NCBI GenBank assembly: GCA_035048815.1
Contig: JAUCBN010000006.1
Span: 19,545,001-19,609,000, forward strand
Length of the DNA stretch: 64,000 nucleotides
Reading direction: 5' to 3'
Source: Abelmoschus esculentus
Lineage: Eukaryota; Streptophyta; Magnoliopsida; Malvales; Malvaceae
Shown: positions 25,386 to 36,600 of the stretch, piece after piece
How the letters are laid out: every line of letters begins with the position of its first letter
How positions within the stretch are numbered: the first letter of the stretch is position 1
Position numbers and translations under genes: made by a program
Notes under the pieces: generated by a model
The model's input: the letters and a program-made list of their open reading frames with translations, nothing else
Database searches by the model: none
Told to the model about the DNA's origin: nothing

Positions 25386-28300
25386 ATTTGTTTTAACTTC
25401 AAATTTGAAAGAGTAAAAACAAAGAAAGAAAGCCTCTAGGGTTAAGACAGGATTAGACCTTTTTCGTTGTTAATTGTGATAATTTACAGAGATACATATG
25501 ATATAATGGGTATATGAATGTAACTGTTTCTTCCGTTTCATTCTTTCTTTGTTGTTACTTTCTCTATTTTCTGAATTCTCAAATCTTGAATATTGAGAAA
25601 AAAATAAGAGTGTTTATTGTTTTTTATTGATAGCTGTAGCTTTGTGCATGGTTGTAGTGGTAGTCAGTATCATCAGCATTTGCAGCACTGATCTCAGTTT
25701 TAATTAGTAATTAATTCAGTATATTTAGATGGGATAGGATAAGATAGGAAACTGTTGAGGGCGTACGACTGCTCCTATATGAATGATAGAATTGGTTAGG
25801 AAGAAGTTGTTTTGGGTGGGTCCTGGTCCTGGCCCTGGGAGAGTTAGTGACCAGTCCCATGGTGGTGATGAGACACCGGAAACGGCCTTAATGTGTAGGG
25901 CCTAGTGGTCCCCTAGCAGAACAGAGGGTCGGTTTGTCCTTCACTCACCTTGGTACGGTGATTAGGAATTTAGAGTCGTGATATTATGATTGTTATTTTG
26001 TTATTCGATACATTGATGATGAGGGTGGTTATTGGGTGACGGTTTTATGGATGGATGGGGCCAGGGCATGCGGAGAAGTGGTCTCAAGTCTCACTCCGCC
26101 CACCACCATAACCATATGACATGAATCATAAAAATCAGTCTTGGTTTCCCAACCGTGATGAGTGATCCCACACCATTTTTTCCAAGCCCTTTGATTTTTG
26201 AGCAGAGACTATTATGGGAAAGTGACCTTCCCATGTCACATTCTCACATTGCATCTTAATTAGAATTCAATGCCCTGACGATGAAAGGATGATGGAATGG
26301 ACATTAAATGTGTGGTTTGGAAACATTGGTCTCTAGGGTAAGGTGTTGAAGTAGTGGGTGTTGTTAAATTAGGTGAGGGTTTCTGGTGCGGTCCCAAATT
26401 GACAGATTTGCAATGTTAGACTTAGGGGTTGAGTTGTGGGCTGCTATCTCTTTGCTAAAATAATGATAAGGAGATTGCCTTTGCTATCTAAACTTAGGGA
26501 GGGGTATCGTTCATCAACTTGGCTACAAGGAGTTAGGCTGGGCCACCACTGGTCCTGGATCTGCTCCGATGCTGTCCTGCTTTGGCCTAATGTTGCCTGC
26601 TCATGGGTCCTATGGTCTGTCAAATTTCACAGCTGAAAATCACCTACGCTAATCCAAACTAGATTTGTTCAAGGATCAGTCTATCTGTTTAAGCTCCAAG
26701 GACCATATTCAATCAAGCAAATTCTTGGACATCAATTTTTTTTCTCGTACTCAATTCGATCGTTGAACCAGTTTAACTTTACTATTTTGTAATGAATAAT
26801 TTTTCATTATATGTTATCCTTTGATGTAGTACAATACTACAATTAAGTTACCATCAACCTCAGGGTTGTGTAAATTTACTTTTAGAAAAAGGCCAACAAA
26901 TCAACAACGTTGGCCATTGCTATGAAACTCCCTGAAAGGGAAACATGGACGGTTTAGGCTTGATAGTTCATAATCATGTGAGCTGCCATTGCCGACCTGC
27001 CATTTTTGTTTTTACCAGATGCCCCAACCAGCAGTATATAGACTTCCTTGTGGAGCAACAAAAGTCTACTGTCAAGTGATAAAAGGGAAGGGGTTTTCCG
27101 TTCGAGTTCCGACCTGGCTCGACTTCAGAATAGTCAGAACCCGGGGTCTCTCTTTGAAATCATTGATTTTTCACCGGGTCAAAGAGACAAGTTGCTCCAT
27201 TTTTGTTGATAGATATTGTTTATGCCATTATTGGTGAAGTAGTGAGGCCTGAGGGTGAAGTATCTGAGTAAGCAGTGAATTGAACATTGGGTTGATAACC
27301 AAATGGAAGGATCGTTTAAGATTTCACTGGCAATGGACCGTGTTGTGTCCCATAGATGGAGACTGAAAACTAGAACCTCTAAAGTTTGGCACATGGAGGT
27401 GGTCCTTCTCCTTCACCCAATCACTCCTGCCTATGTGGTCTTTACCCTCAACTTGGTAGCACTGATTTTGATGTACCATAAATTAGTAAGCATCCCCACT
27501 TGATGGGTCATTGTGAATGTACTGACCCCATGTCTCCTGATTCAATTTCTTACAGATAGCCTAAGCTTGAATTGGTCTGATTTTCTTGCCATCAAATTTG
27601 AAGAATTTGAACATCAACATGATGTTACAGATTTGCAACCGAGGCAAGTGGGAGACTAGCAAATGCTCACTGCTGGATCCTAAAAGGGTAAATTTTTTCT
27701 CTTGAAAATCGGGCTTTTAAGGCTTTTTATTATAAATTTTAGAGTCGGGTTGAGTCCATTCCACCTAATTGAATTTATTAAATTTTATAAAAAAATTAAT
27801 ATAATATAAAACATTGTTTAAAGTTTTGGATGAGATCTAAAATCATGTTGGAGTTTCGGATGAGTGCAAACGGGAAACCATCCTCTTCCCGGTTGTCATC
27901 CCTGTTCAAGTTAGTTAGTGGCCAATGTGTCCAAAGGTCTGAAAGTGAAGAGCCGGCATTGGTTTGCTTATCAAAAGCGACAAGAATTGCCACATCTTAT
28001 CTGGACAAGTGAGAGGAAAGCATAGTTATGGCATGAAAATGAAAGGAAGCAGAGACAATAAACGATGGCATATGTAATGCCGTAAGCAGCAAGAGCCTTT
28101 CAGCCTTGGCTATGAGCGTCTCTGTCTATGTCCATTTCCATCATAATCGAGCATGGTTGCCAGTTTTCTTACGTCACCTCTGGACTCGAGCACCATTGAT
28201 GAAAACCTGATTACCTAGTACATGAGTGTTGGTGTCCAATACGTATTTAGACATGTGTATGATGGAGTATGATTCTCCTAATACCTACATATCCGTTACT

Positions 28301-28713
28301 CGACTGAATCCGCCTCATCAAACCTTTGACAAAAATCAATGGCATTACTGATTCTCAGGTATAACTTGGCAAAACATAGCAAATCTGGAACAGCAGATAG
28401 AAATGGAAAACTAATGAAAATGACAAGAAAAACAGAACTGAATTGTATAAATTTTAGCTTTTGTATCAGTCATTAACAGTATAAAGAGACAAGACAATCT
28501 GTCTTATTTGTTTTTTGCACCCAACAGACATCCCAACTTGCTGAATGATAATGTTGAAAGGTAAAAGAACACTTTGTATGACAATTGAAAAGCATCATTC
28601 ACACCATTGTTGAAAAGCATGGTGTTTTTGGAATCCTTCATAGTATACACAAAAAAACTGAATCAGATGGGAGACATTAGAGTTACTGTGTTTACAAAAG
28701 AAGCAAGGAAGGG
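25386..28713. other. Long spacer without a recognisable gene
   Basis: About 3.3 kb with ordinary composition and no exon I can assign. Open frames at 26436-26636, 26989-27237 and 27303-27503 are short and show no family motifs. The sequence around 26500-27500 is less AT-rich than typical spacer, so a non-coding RNA or decayed element is possible but not supported. Confidence 0.4.
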
Positions 28714-29954
28714 TCACATACAGCAGAGAAAACAGGTTCTCCAACTATGGTGCTTCCTCGACTGTCTCGGGTCAGCTTCTGCCATTCTTACTGGACTGCT
28801 GTTCCATTCCGTTGGCAATCTGTTTCATAAAACACCAAAAAATGAGCCTTGGTTGTTTTTCAGGATAGCTGTGATAAGCTCAATGAAAAATCATGGAGAG
28901 GGAACAACTTACATGGGGAAAGCAAACGAATGAGAGCTGGCAGTGCTACTACTTGATCGCAGAGAAACGCTACCGGAACATGGTATGGGTCCTGAAAGAG
29001 GACTCGGTGCAAACGGATCACAATCTCCATGAGCGATTTCATTGACAATGCTTTGACCTGAACCTGTTAGGCTTCTTGACATCCTATCCTCGGTCCTTGA
29101 TAAGCCCTCGTTTTTATGAGGTTGTTGATACCCTGAACCTTGTAAAAATTCCTCAAGCGTACTCATGGTATTTAAAGATGAATCAGAAAGATGAAAGGTG
29201 TTTCCACTCTTGGCTTCGCCATTTGAAGAGACCTCACTTAAACGGATGTCATCAGTTGTTTTAGTCACAGATGGTTCCATTGGCTTCAATGTAATCGAAT
29301 CTACTATTTGGAACTGCATGTGTTGAATGAATCAAATTCTGAATATTTTCATGTGAGGATCATTTCAAGATATAATTGAAATATCAATCACAGGAGCATG
29401 TAGCTTCTTACCTCTTTCAAGTGCCGTGTCCCGGATGTCATATTTCTGACTGACTTACCATGCAAGTGATCATCTCTTCCATCGGAATCTTCTTCATCAT
29501 CCTTCATTAAGTCCTCCAGAGCATGTCTTTTCCTTACATAATTCTGAAATTCTTGTTCAATCTCATTGGAAATAGTGGACATTATCCTGAGAGATTTTCT
29601 GGTTTTTTCACGATCACTAGTCACATCTGTATGATACTTTGAATGGATACCCTTAAACTCCAGTCGACCCCGTGAAGGAACTTCCCTGTCAATGAAGATA
29701 TCCTTGACCGACTGATAATCACTCTCTTGAATAAATACAACCAGCTCTGGTGCATCAAATGCAGGAAAGATCTCACTCATATCATGAACTATGCTTTCTT
29801 CTCTTGTTTCTGCTTTACTAGGATTTGCAGTATATGGTGCCCCCTGTATCGGATTCTTCCGAGCCGTGAAATCCTTAACTCCATGGTTCTTTCCTTCCCC
29901 ATCTTCCTTTTGGTTGCTAACTTCTGTATTGGTCCTTACCATATATGTTCTCAT
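28714..29954 (-). CDS. 18S pre-ribosomal assembly protein gar2-related protein, 3 coding exons
   Basis: Minus-strand coding exons 29954-29412, 29313-28913 and 28819-28714 give 349 residues. The protein is largely polar and probably disordered, with a charged helical segment near residue 135 (EIEQEFQNYVRKRHALEDLM). It ends in a conserved-looking tail: FAFP, then LPTEWNSSPVRM, a basic stretch, and a cysteine cluster (TCFLCCM). This tail is what I recognise from plant proteins annotated as gar2-related; that name comes from weak similarity and the true function is unknown. The start is the first Met after an acceptor site (ctgcag, exon edge near 29956), so a non-coding 5' exon and a leader intron lie upstream, perhaps starting near 30.9 kb. 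The final exon is short and joins in frame. No catalytic motif is seen. Confidence 0.72.
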
Positions 29955-29956
29955 CC

Positions 29957-32210
29957 CTGCAGAGATTTCAGAGTGTATCAACATGAAGAAATCATCACCA
30001 ATCTATCAACGAGGATCATCCATCGTTGTAATCATTATCCACATTGGTTCTACGAAGAGTTTCCCGACAATCAAACAAGGTAAAAGAATGCAGGACATCT
30101 ATGTACCATTCTTAACTTACCAAGTCAATATACTTCTGCTGATACTAATTTATAGCAAAATCAAATTGTTGACTTAAATATCTGCAGTTGCCTGAAATCC
30201 AACAAGCCAAAGAGAACCAAATGTCAATATACATCCATTGTGATAAAGACCATGAGAAGGAGGGAATTCAGTTCCTTGTCGGGTTAAATGAGGATCTCCT
30301 GTGGTTTATATATTCAAGTTAGGCCACTACAGCAATTTCAAAGAGATTACAAGTAAAGAAAGATCTCTAAACGGGGTTTGACTTTTTTAGCTCCATTTGA
30401 ACCCAAAAATGTCCTAACTCATCATTAGAAAAGGAAAAAACGTTGCTTTACACAAGAATCATGAACCAAAAACATTTGAGAATGAAAATGGGAAAAAAGT
30501 AGCTGAATTTTGGTATTCACTGGAAAGAAATGAATTAGAAAATTGACAACCCAATGGAGAGAAAGGCACATAGATGACAATAAAAAACACAGCACGTGAA
30601 AATTCTGTAAAATCTCAAATAAGATAAAGGATTTAGCAAATGCATATGGACTAAATGAATAAATGTAACAGTCTCTTAGGAGATTAATCAAACAGGATGA
30701 AAAGAACACCACCTTGAATCATCCAAGGAAAAACCCAGACAAGTTTTCAGCATTTTCTTTTTAAAAAAATGTATGAACATTAAGAGAGAGAGATGTGAAA
30801 GAGTAACATACAATTGAGCCAAAGGGAGTTCAAAGGAAAGAGGTAGTTCCAAGAAAGAGAAGAAAAAGCAAAAAGGTTAAGAAATAAATGGACAGCTCAG
30901 AACATTAAATACCAATAAAAACATAAACTCGAACTCAGAAACCATAAACTTCCAATTTGCAAAAAAATAAACGTTTTGTCATTTATTATTTTTTATGTTT
31001 TTATTTTAAAATAACAGGTTTAAAATTTTAGATTTAAGATTAAGAGTTAGAGTTTAGAGTTCGCTATTAGAATATGATGATGATCTTTTCATGTATGAAA
31101 AACAATACCTTGAAGAAAACTGAATAATCAATCTAATTTACGTAAGTTTGTTCTCATCGCACCCTATAATGTTTCGATAATTTTAACTTGTATTATTTAT
31201 AATTTTTATTTATTTAATTTTATGTAATAAATATTCTGATTATACATGTATAAGGTAACTAAATCTGATTATACTTTGTCTTGTAATCTGTTTCCTTATT
31301 GGATACCTGTGATTAGTTGAGTTGAATGTTTTCAAAGATGTTTCTGTCATCCACTCTCTTCATTATCTGGAGTAGTCCATTTTGTTATTGTGGAGATATG
31401 CTAGCAGGCAGCAGCTGCCAGCTAGTTGGTGAGACCGTGTTTCAGAATATAAAACTATGGGGAACTTTAATCAAATGTGTCATGTGGTAGAATTATATAT
31501 ACTTTTGATTTGATACGTCAGTCTATAAGAGGCACGTTTAATATTTATATGACCCACTGAATTATATATCTTAAAATAATTATTTGATGACTGAGTGATG
31601 TTCCATCCAACCATAAACTACTTGACAAATACCAAACCCAGACTGATGCAACTTCTCAGATGTGATAGCAAACGTTCTATCAGATCTGCTGTTAAATACT
31701 TCTTCCCATCTACAACTTCGATTACCAGTTGGTTATATAGACTGCAAAACAGGACGTTATCACTAACAGAAAAAATTAAAGGAACGAACTGATAGAAAAT
31801 TTGACCATGTCATGGTATGAAGATCACTGTAGAGGAAATGATCGTCGAAACCGGAGTTGAACAAGATGAACTCGAGAAAAGCATCTTATTTATAGGTTGG
31901 AAGCAGGAGCAAATCTGTCCGAAAATCAAATAAAATCTGATTTAAATTTAAATTTTAAATTTAATATCAGATAATATCTATCCAAAAATAGTAGATTTGA
32001 TAACCGAAAATATCCATTTAAATCTTGGATAAAATCAATTCAAAATTAGATTTATTAACAGATAAAATCTAATTAAATCTCAGATAATCTGTTAATGTCT
32101 ATCTAAAGATAGTATATTTTATAATCGAAAATATCCATTTAAATCTCAGATATTTTGTTATTAAATCTATTCGGTTAAGTATTTAAAATTCAAAGAGAAT
32201 TATTCAAGCA
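29957..32210. other. Leader intron/upstream region and AT-rich spacer
   Basis: The first kilobase is probably the leader intron and non-coding first exon of the gar2-related gene. Beyond 31 kb no gene is seen. A near-palindrome (ctagcaggcagcagctgcca followed by gctag) lies at 31401-31425. At about 31970-32165 an AT-rich unit of about 120 bases (tatc-ta-ccgaaaatatccatttaaatct) is present twice in tandem with divergence. Confidence 0.45.
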
Positions 32211-32820
32211 TTACATATTTCCAACACCATCTCTACTGAACTTGTATTGTTCACTTCCAAGTTGCTCAAAACTCCACAGATTTACTATTTCTGAAACCAC
32301 ACCTCGACTCTCTTCCTCCAATGAAAAAGGGACAACTGCAAATGGCTCCTTCTTCAAATCTTCATACTTTAAAAACACCATCTTTTCATTTCTAATACCC
32401 TAAAACATGGTCCCAAGTAATGGGATATCCCTTGGCAAAACAACTCCAACACTTGCTCAAGTGGTACTTGTTTAGGCCTCATGAATAACCATTTAGAGAC
32501 AAGCACATCTTTGGTTATCTGTCATTGAAATCGATAACAAAGGTTGAGAGAAGACGTGGTGAAGGAAGCATGTCAATCGGTCCTTCTCGTATACGTAAGC
32601 ATCCAAGAAAGGGAAGCAGTCGTGAGGGCCGGTGGTGAGCAGAGGGTGGTCGTAGAAACCTTAGAGGGTGCGGTTGACGGTTGCAAAAATGAGTGCCTTG
32701 AGCCAAGTGGTTTCTGTTTTTGGGAACGTGTCTAATAGAATATCGGTAGGTCGGGATTTGAAGTGTTCATGGATCATCATGAAGCCTCAGGGGTGCTCTA
32801 GACCCCTTGGTAATGGACCA
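32211..32820 (-). pseudogene. Cytosolic sulfotransferase pseudogene
   Basis: The minus strand carries recognisable pieces of a plant cytosolic (PAPS-dependent) sulfotransferase in order. They are: YQGV..STPEAS; HEHFKSRPTDILLDTFPK followed by TETTWLKALIF (the PAPS-binding P-loop, normally PKSGTTW or PKTGTTW, here with Glu for Gly); HPLLTTGPHDCFPFLDAYVY; LPSPRLLST; PKDVLVSKWLF; ELFCQGISHYLGP; VFLKYEDLKKEPFAVV; and SRGVVSEIVNLWSFEQLG, ending at a TAA near 32211. It is interrupted by a stop after NRTL, at least two frame changes, and an internal deletion between LLST and PKDV that removes the region containing the PAPS 3'-phosphate contacts. The N-terminal third is also stop-ridden. It cannot encode an active enzyme. 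No parent copy lies in the window. Confidence 0.85.
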
Positions 32821-33682
32821 GATGTTCAGTCATCCAGCCCTTGGCTTTGGGAGTGTTTGTTTGTGCTTTGTACCTTTCCCTGGTTTTCTTCGTAAAAAAA
32901 AATTAAAGTTTTTTAATCAAGTTTTGTCCTCTCTAGTTAACATGCTCTAATAGTCCAGATAAACTATCTGTTCTTAGGACTTTAGACGATAAAATAATTC
33001 TAACATGAAATATTTACTTGAGACAATTTCATAGACTATTAACTACCAACTAACATAAAAAATTATGTTACAAACATATACAATGTGATTGAGCTTCGAG
33101 AGTTGAGATAACCACCACCATAACTTTATCTCCACCATTGTACTCGGTTTTAGCGACCTCGTTGGTTTCCTATGATTAATTACCAAAGAACTAGATTTTC
33201 TAATCGTCTCCGATACAACACAATTTAAGGCTAATTTTCCGATGACATGACACAAACTCAAGACACTGACCGATGATCTTGAATTTGATCGACCAATGTG
33301 ATGATTAGCCTTTGTTTAATACATTATTTTTCAGTCGTCCAAATTCAATATTTATTTTATTATTATTTACAATTTGTCTATTTTTTAGTAATATCGTTTT
33401 TAAGATAAAATTTTACTTTAAGAATGCAATGTCTTATCATAGCATCCAACCTAAACAATTTCAATCTGAAGCACTATTGTAATTTTACCCCCAATGGAGC
33501 TGAATTCATGTATTACACTATATTATCATTTTATGTATCAACGCAACGCTCCTTAATAACTACATTCATTGTATTACATACAGAAACAAGTTGCACATCA
33601 GTCTGTGCGATGCATGTAAACATATATATTATATGGAATTAGATTTGCATACAAAAGGTGTTTTTACTTGGTTTTGAGTCAT
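32821..33682. other. Spacer between the sulfotransferase pseudogene and MADS gene
   Basis: AT-rich; the end nearest 33.68 kb is probably 3' untranslated sequence of the minus-strand MADS gene. No coding sequence is recognised. Confidence 0.45.
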
Positions 33683-36600
33683 TCAAGACGGGCGAATCAT
33701 CCATGGTGGCAATAGCACTTTGGGGTTACAATGTGCTGCACCAGGATTACCTTCTTCTTCTCTTCCATACGTGCCTCTGCACCCCCAATGAATTACAACC
33801 ATGTTATCGGTATATAGATATGGTTAGATTTGACTAGTCTCCATTCAACTAATATCGAGATTTTATTGTAATCACAGCAGCTTTCCGTTCCGTTTGAACA
33901 AAGAGAGAAAAGAGAAACCTGGTGTTCAAGGACTGCATTGGTTGTGGCAGAAGCATGGAGGAAGAATCTTGGCAGTTGTTTTGTTGTGCCTCCTGGACAA
34001 TCTCCTTCTCCCTCTCTTTCACCTATATTTGGCACAATTTCAGAAACAAGTTCACCAAATTTAAAACATTTTTGGATACTGAATTTAACTTTTACCTTCT
34101 TGGCAAGGACATTATTCTCCTCTTGCAATGCTTTATCCTGCATATGGAAGATGTCAAGCCGAAAATCAATCAATTCAGTCTATTCATACAACCACCTTAA
34201 CACCATGACTTTCTTCAATTGACAAACACTACATTTCTAAGTATAATACTTGTAATTCTGTAAATGCAAAACTTGATTGGTTCGAGATGCAAGGCCATAC
34301 CTTTTTCTGTAGCTCAGAAATTGATTCAAACATGAGCTGATTCTGCAAGTGAAGAATTTTCAAGGCCAAATTATACCGGAGCTAAATGCTATTTTAATAA
34401 CTTAGATATATTCTCCAAGTGGTTTTACCCTTTTTGAGCGTATGTGCTTAAGGGCAGAATCAAGTTGTTGCTCCAAGTTTTGAAGCTCTCTAAGGCTCAA
34501 ATTCTCAAGATCTTCCCCCATGTAATGCCTGCAAAAATACACAAAGAAACTTGATTTCTACTACCCCCATGACATTTGGATCTTGAAACCGTTGGAATCA
34601 ATTTGATATATACCTTTGGTTTCTTTGTAAAACCTCCATCCTGGCTGTAAGTTTTGCATGTTCCAGAGTCCAACTTCCCTGTAAAGCATATTGAAATGAT
34701 CTTAACATGCTTCATTGAATGTTATGGTACTCAACAATTCTGTGTAAATGATGGATCTAGGCCTCTGTTAGATATGAATATGTCCAAATTTTAAACATTT
34801 TCATGTTTTTAGGGGTCCACAAAACGTTACATCCCTATACTTATATTCTAATATGCCCCAAACATGGATCATTCAAGAAAAATGAAGATTGGAAGCACCG
34901 AATCTAACATAATTGACATTTCTGAGGATGAATGTATAAAACCAAAAGTTATTTCAATGGGTTGGCACTTGTATGAATCCAGAAAATAGGAGACTTGACA
35001 AATAAAGTAGTCGTGGGTTTACATTTTGTTCCATGTCACCTGCATCCAGTTGCCTCTCTGCATAAGAATACCTTTCATAGCGCTCAAGGATCCTCTCCAT
35101 GCTGCTCAAGAGATCACAACATGATTTATGGAGCCCTCAAGTATAACAATAATCAAAATGAAACTGAAGAAAACGATTGAGAAAGCACACCTCACTTCTC
35201 CTTCTATCTGTTTGTTTCATATAAAATAGATCCCATACATATATTTTTATTACAGGAGTATATTTACATATAATCCAAACATATTTCTAAACACGAGTCA
35301 ACGTCTCTATCCTAAGAAATTTCAAATGCTTGAAGAGGGGAACAGTAAAAACAGAGTCAAATGTCTCATAGTTACACTCCGGAAAATAAAACAAGTAAAT
35401 TCTAAAGATACAAAAAGCACAAGGATTTGGATAATAGCATATTGTCACGGTCCGTGTATCGTAGCAACGCGGGACCGGGTGAGATGCTTTCTGGTTGTGC
35501 TTAACTCTTGGGAGCGGGATAGCATTAAGGGTGTAGTACGTACCGAGCAGCCGTCCTATCTTCGGATGGGCGTGTTGATCGCGCACCACACTGGTCGGGA
35601 GCTGTCCCCGCTTCCCTGATGAGCCCATGGGAGGGCGAAACCAGTAAGCATCGAGATGGTTAAGGCTGAACCTCGGGTGTGCGAGAGGCCTGAGGTGCCG
35701 CACGGGGTGGTTGTCCCTGCGTCAAAACTCTGACCCCGTGACAGATGGTATCAGAGCGTGGCTGTGTGCTAGCTGTCGAGTTTGCCAAGCGCCCCATGTG
35801 CTGCGGAGCGAGTCGTGTGGACGAGCAAGTGAAGCTCGCACCCTAATGAGAAGAGGGTGTTCGCAAGTGGGTCCTCTAGAAAGATATTGAGACGAGGACG
35901 GGTAGGCAGGAAGCCGCAGCGAAAGTTCTCCAGATGGTCGTGCTACAATGGGACACCTTGTCTAAGTGGCGAGAGGCCATGAGGTGGTTGTAAGTAGACA
36001 GTAATGGGACACCTTGTCTAAGTGGCGAGTGGCCATGAGGTGGTTGCAGGTCGACTACAATGGGACACCTTGTTGAAGTGGCGAGTGGCCATGAGGTGGT
36101 TGCGAGCAGACCTTGGCCCAACAGTGGAGGGCGGCCCCAGTTAGTGGGTGAGTTTGGGAGAATTGCACACTAGTTCCTGGCTACTTTCCAAAAGGGAAAG
36201 AGTTTCCTCCCCATGCACGAGGGCGTGCATGAATCAGGTGGGGGAGATTGTCACGGTCCGTGTATCGTAGCAACGCGGGACCGGGTGAGATGCTTTCTGG
36301 TTGTGCTTAACTCTTGAGAGCGGGATAGCATTAAGGGTGTAGTACGTACCGAGCAGCCGTCCTATCTTCGGATGGGCGTGTTGATCGCGCACCACACTGG
36401 TCGGGAGCTGTCCCCGCTTCCCTGATGAGCCCATGGGAGGGCAAAACCAGTAAGCATCGAGATGGTTAAGGCTGAACCTCGGGTGTGCGAGAGGCCTGAG
36501 GTGCCGCACGGGGTGGTTGTCCCTGCGTCAAAACTCTGACCCCGTGACAATATCCTTTGGCTGCGTCTCTGGGTATTGTACCACTTCCACCCTTATTATT

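Noticed and set aside
31401..31425. Near-palindrome of 25 bases
   Set aside because: Too short and isolated to call a regulatory hairpin or element end.
35443..35743. Cassandra-type TRIM with a 5S RNA-like LTR
   Set aside because: Only scattered short matches to the 5S internal promoter could be seen in the LTR, not the conserved block; a proper alignment would be needed to reopen this.
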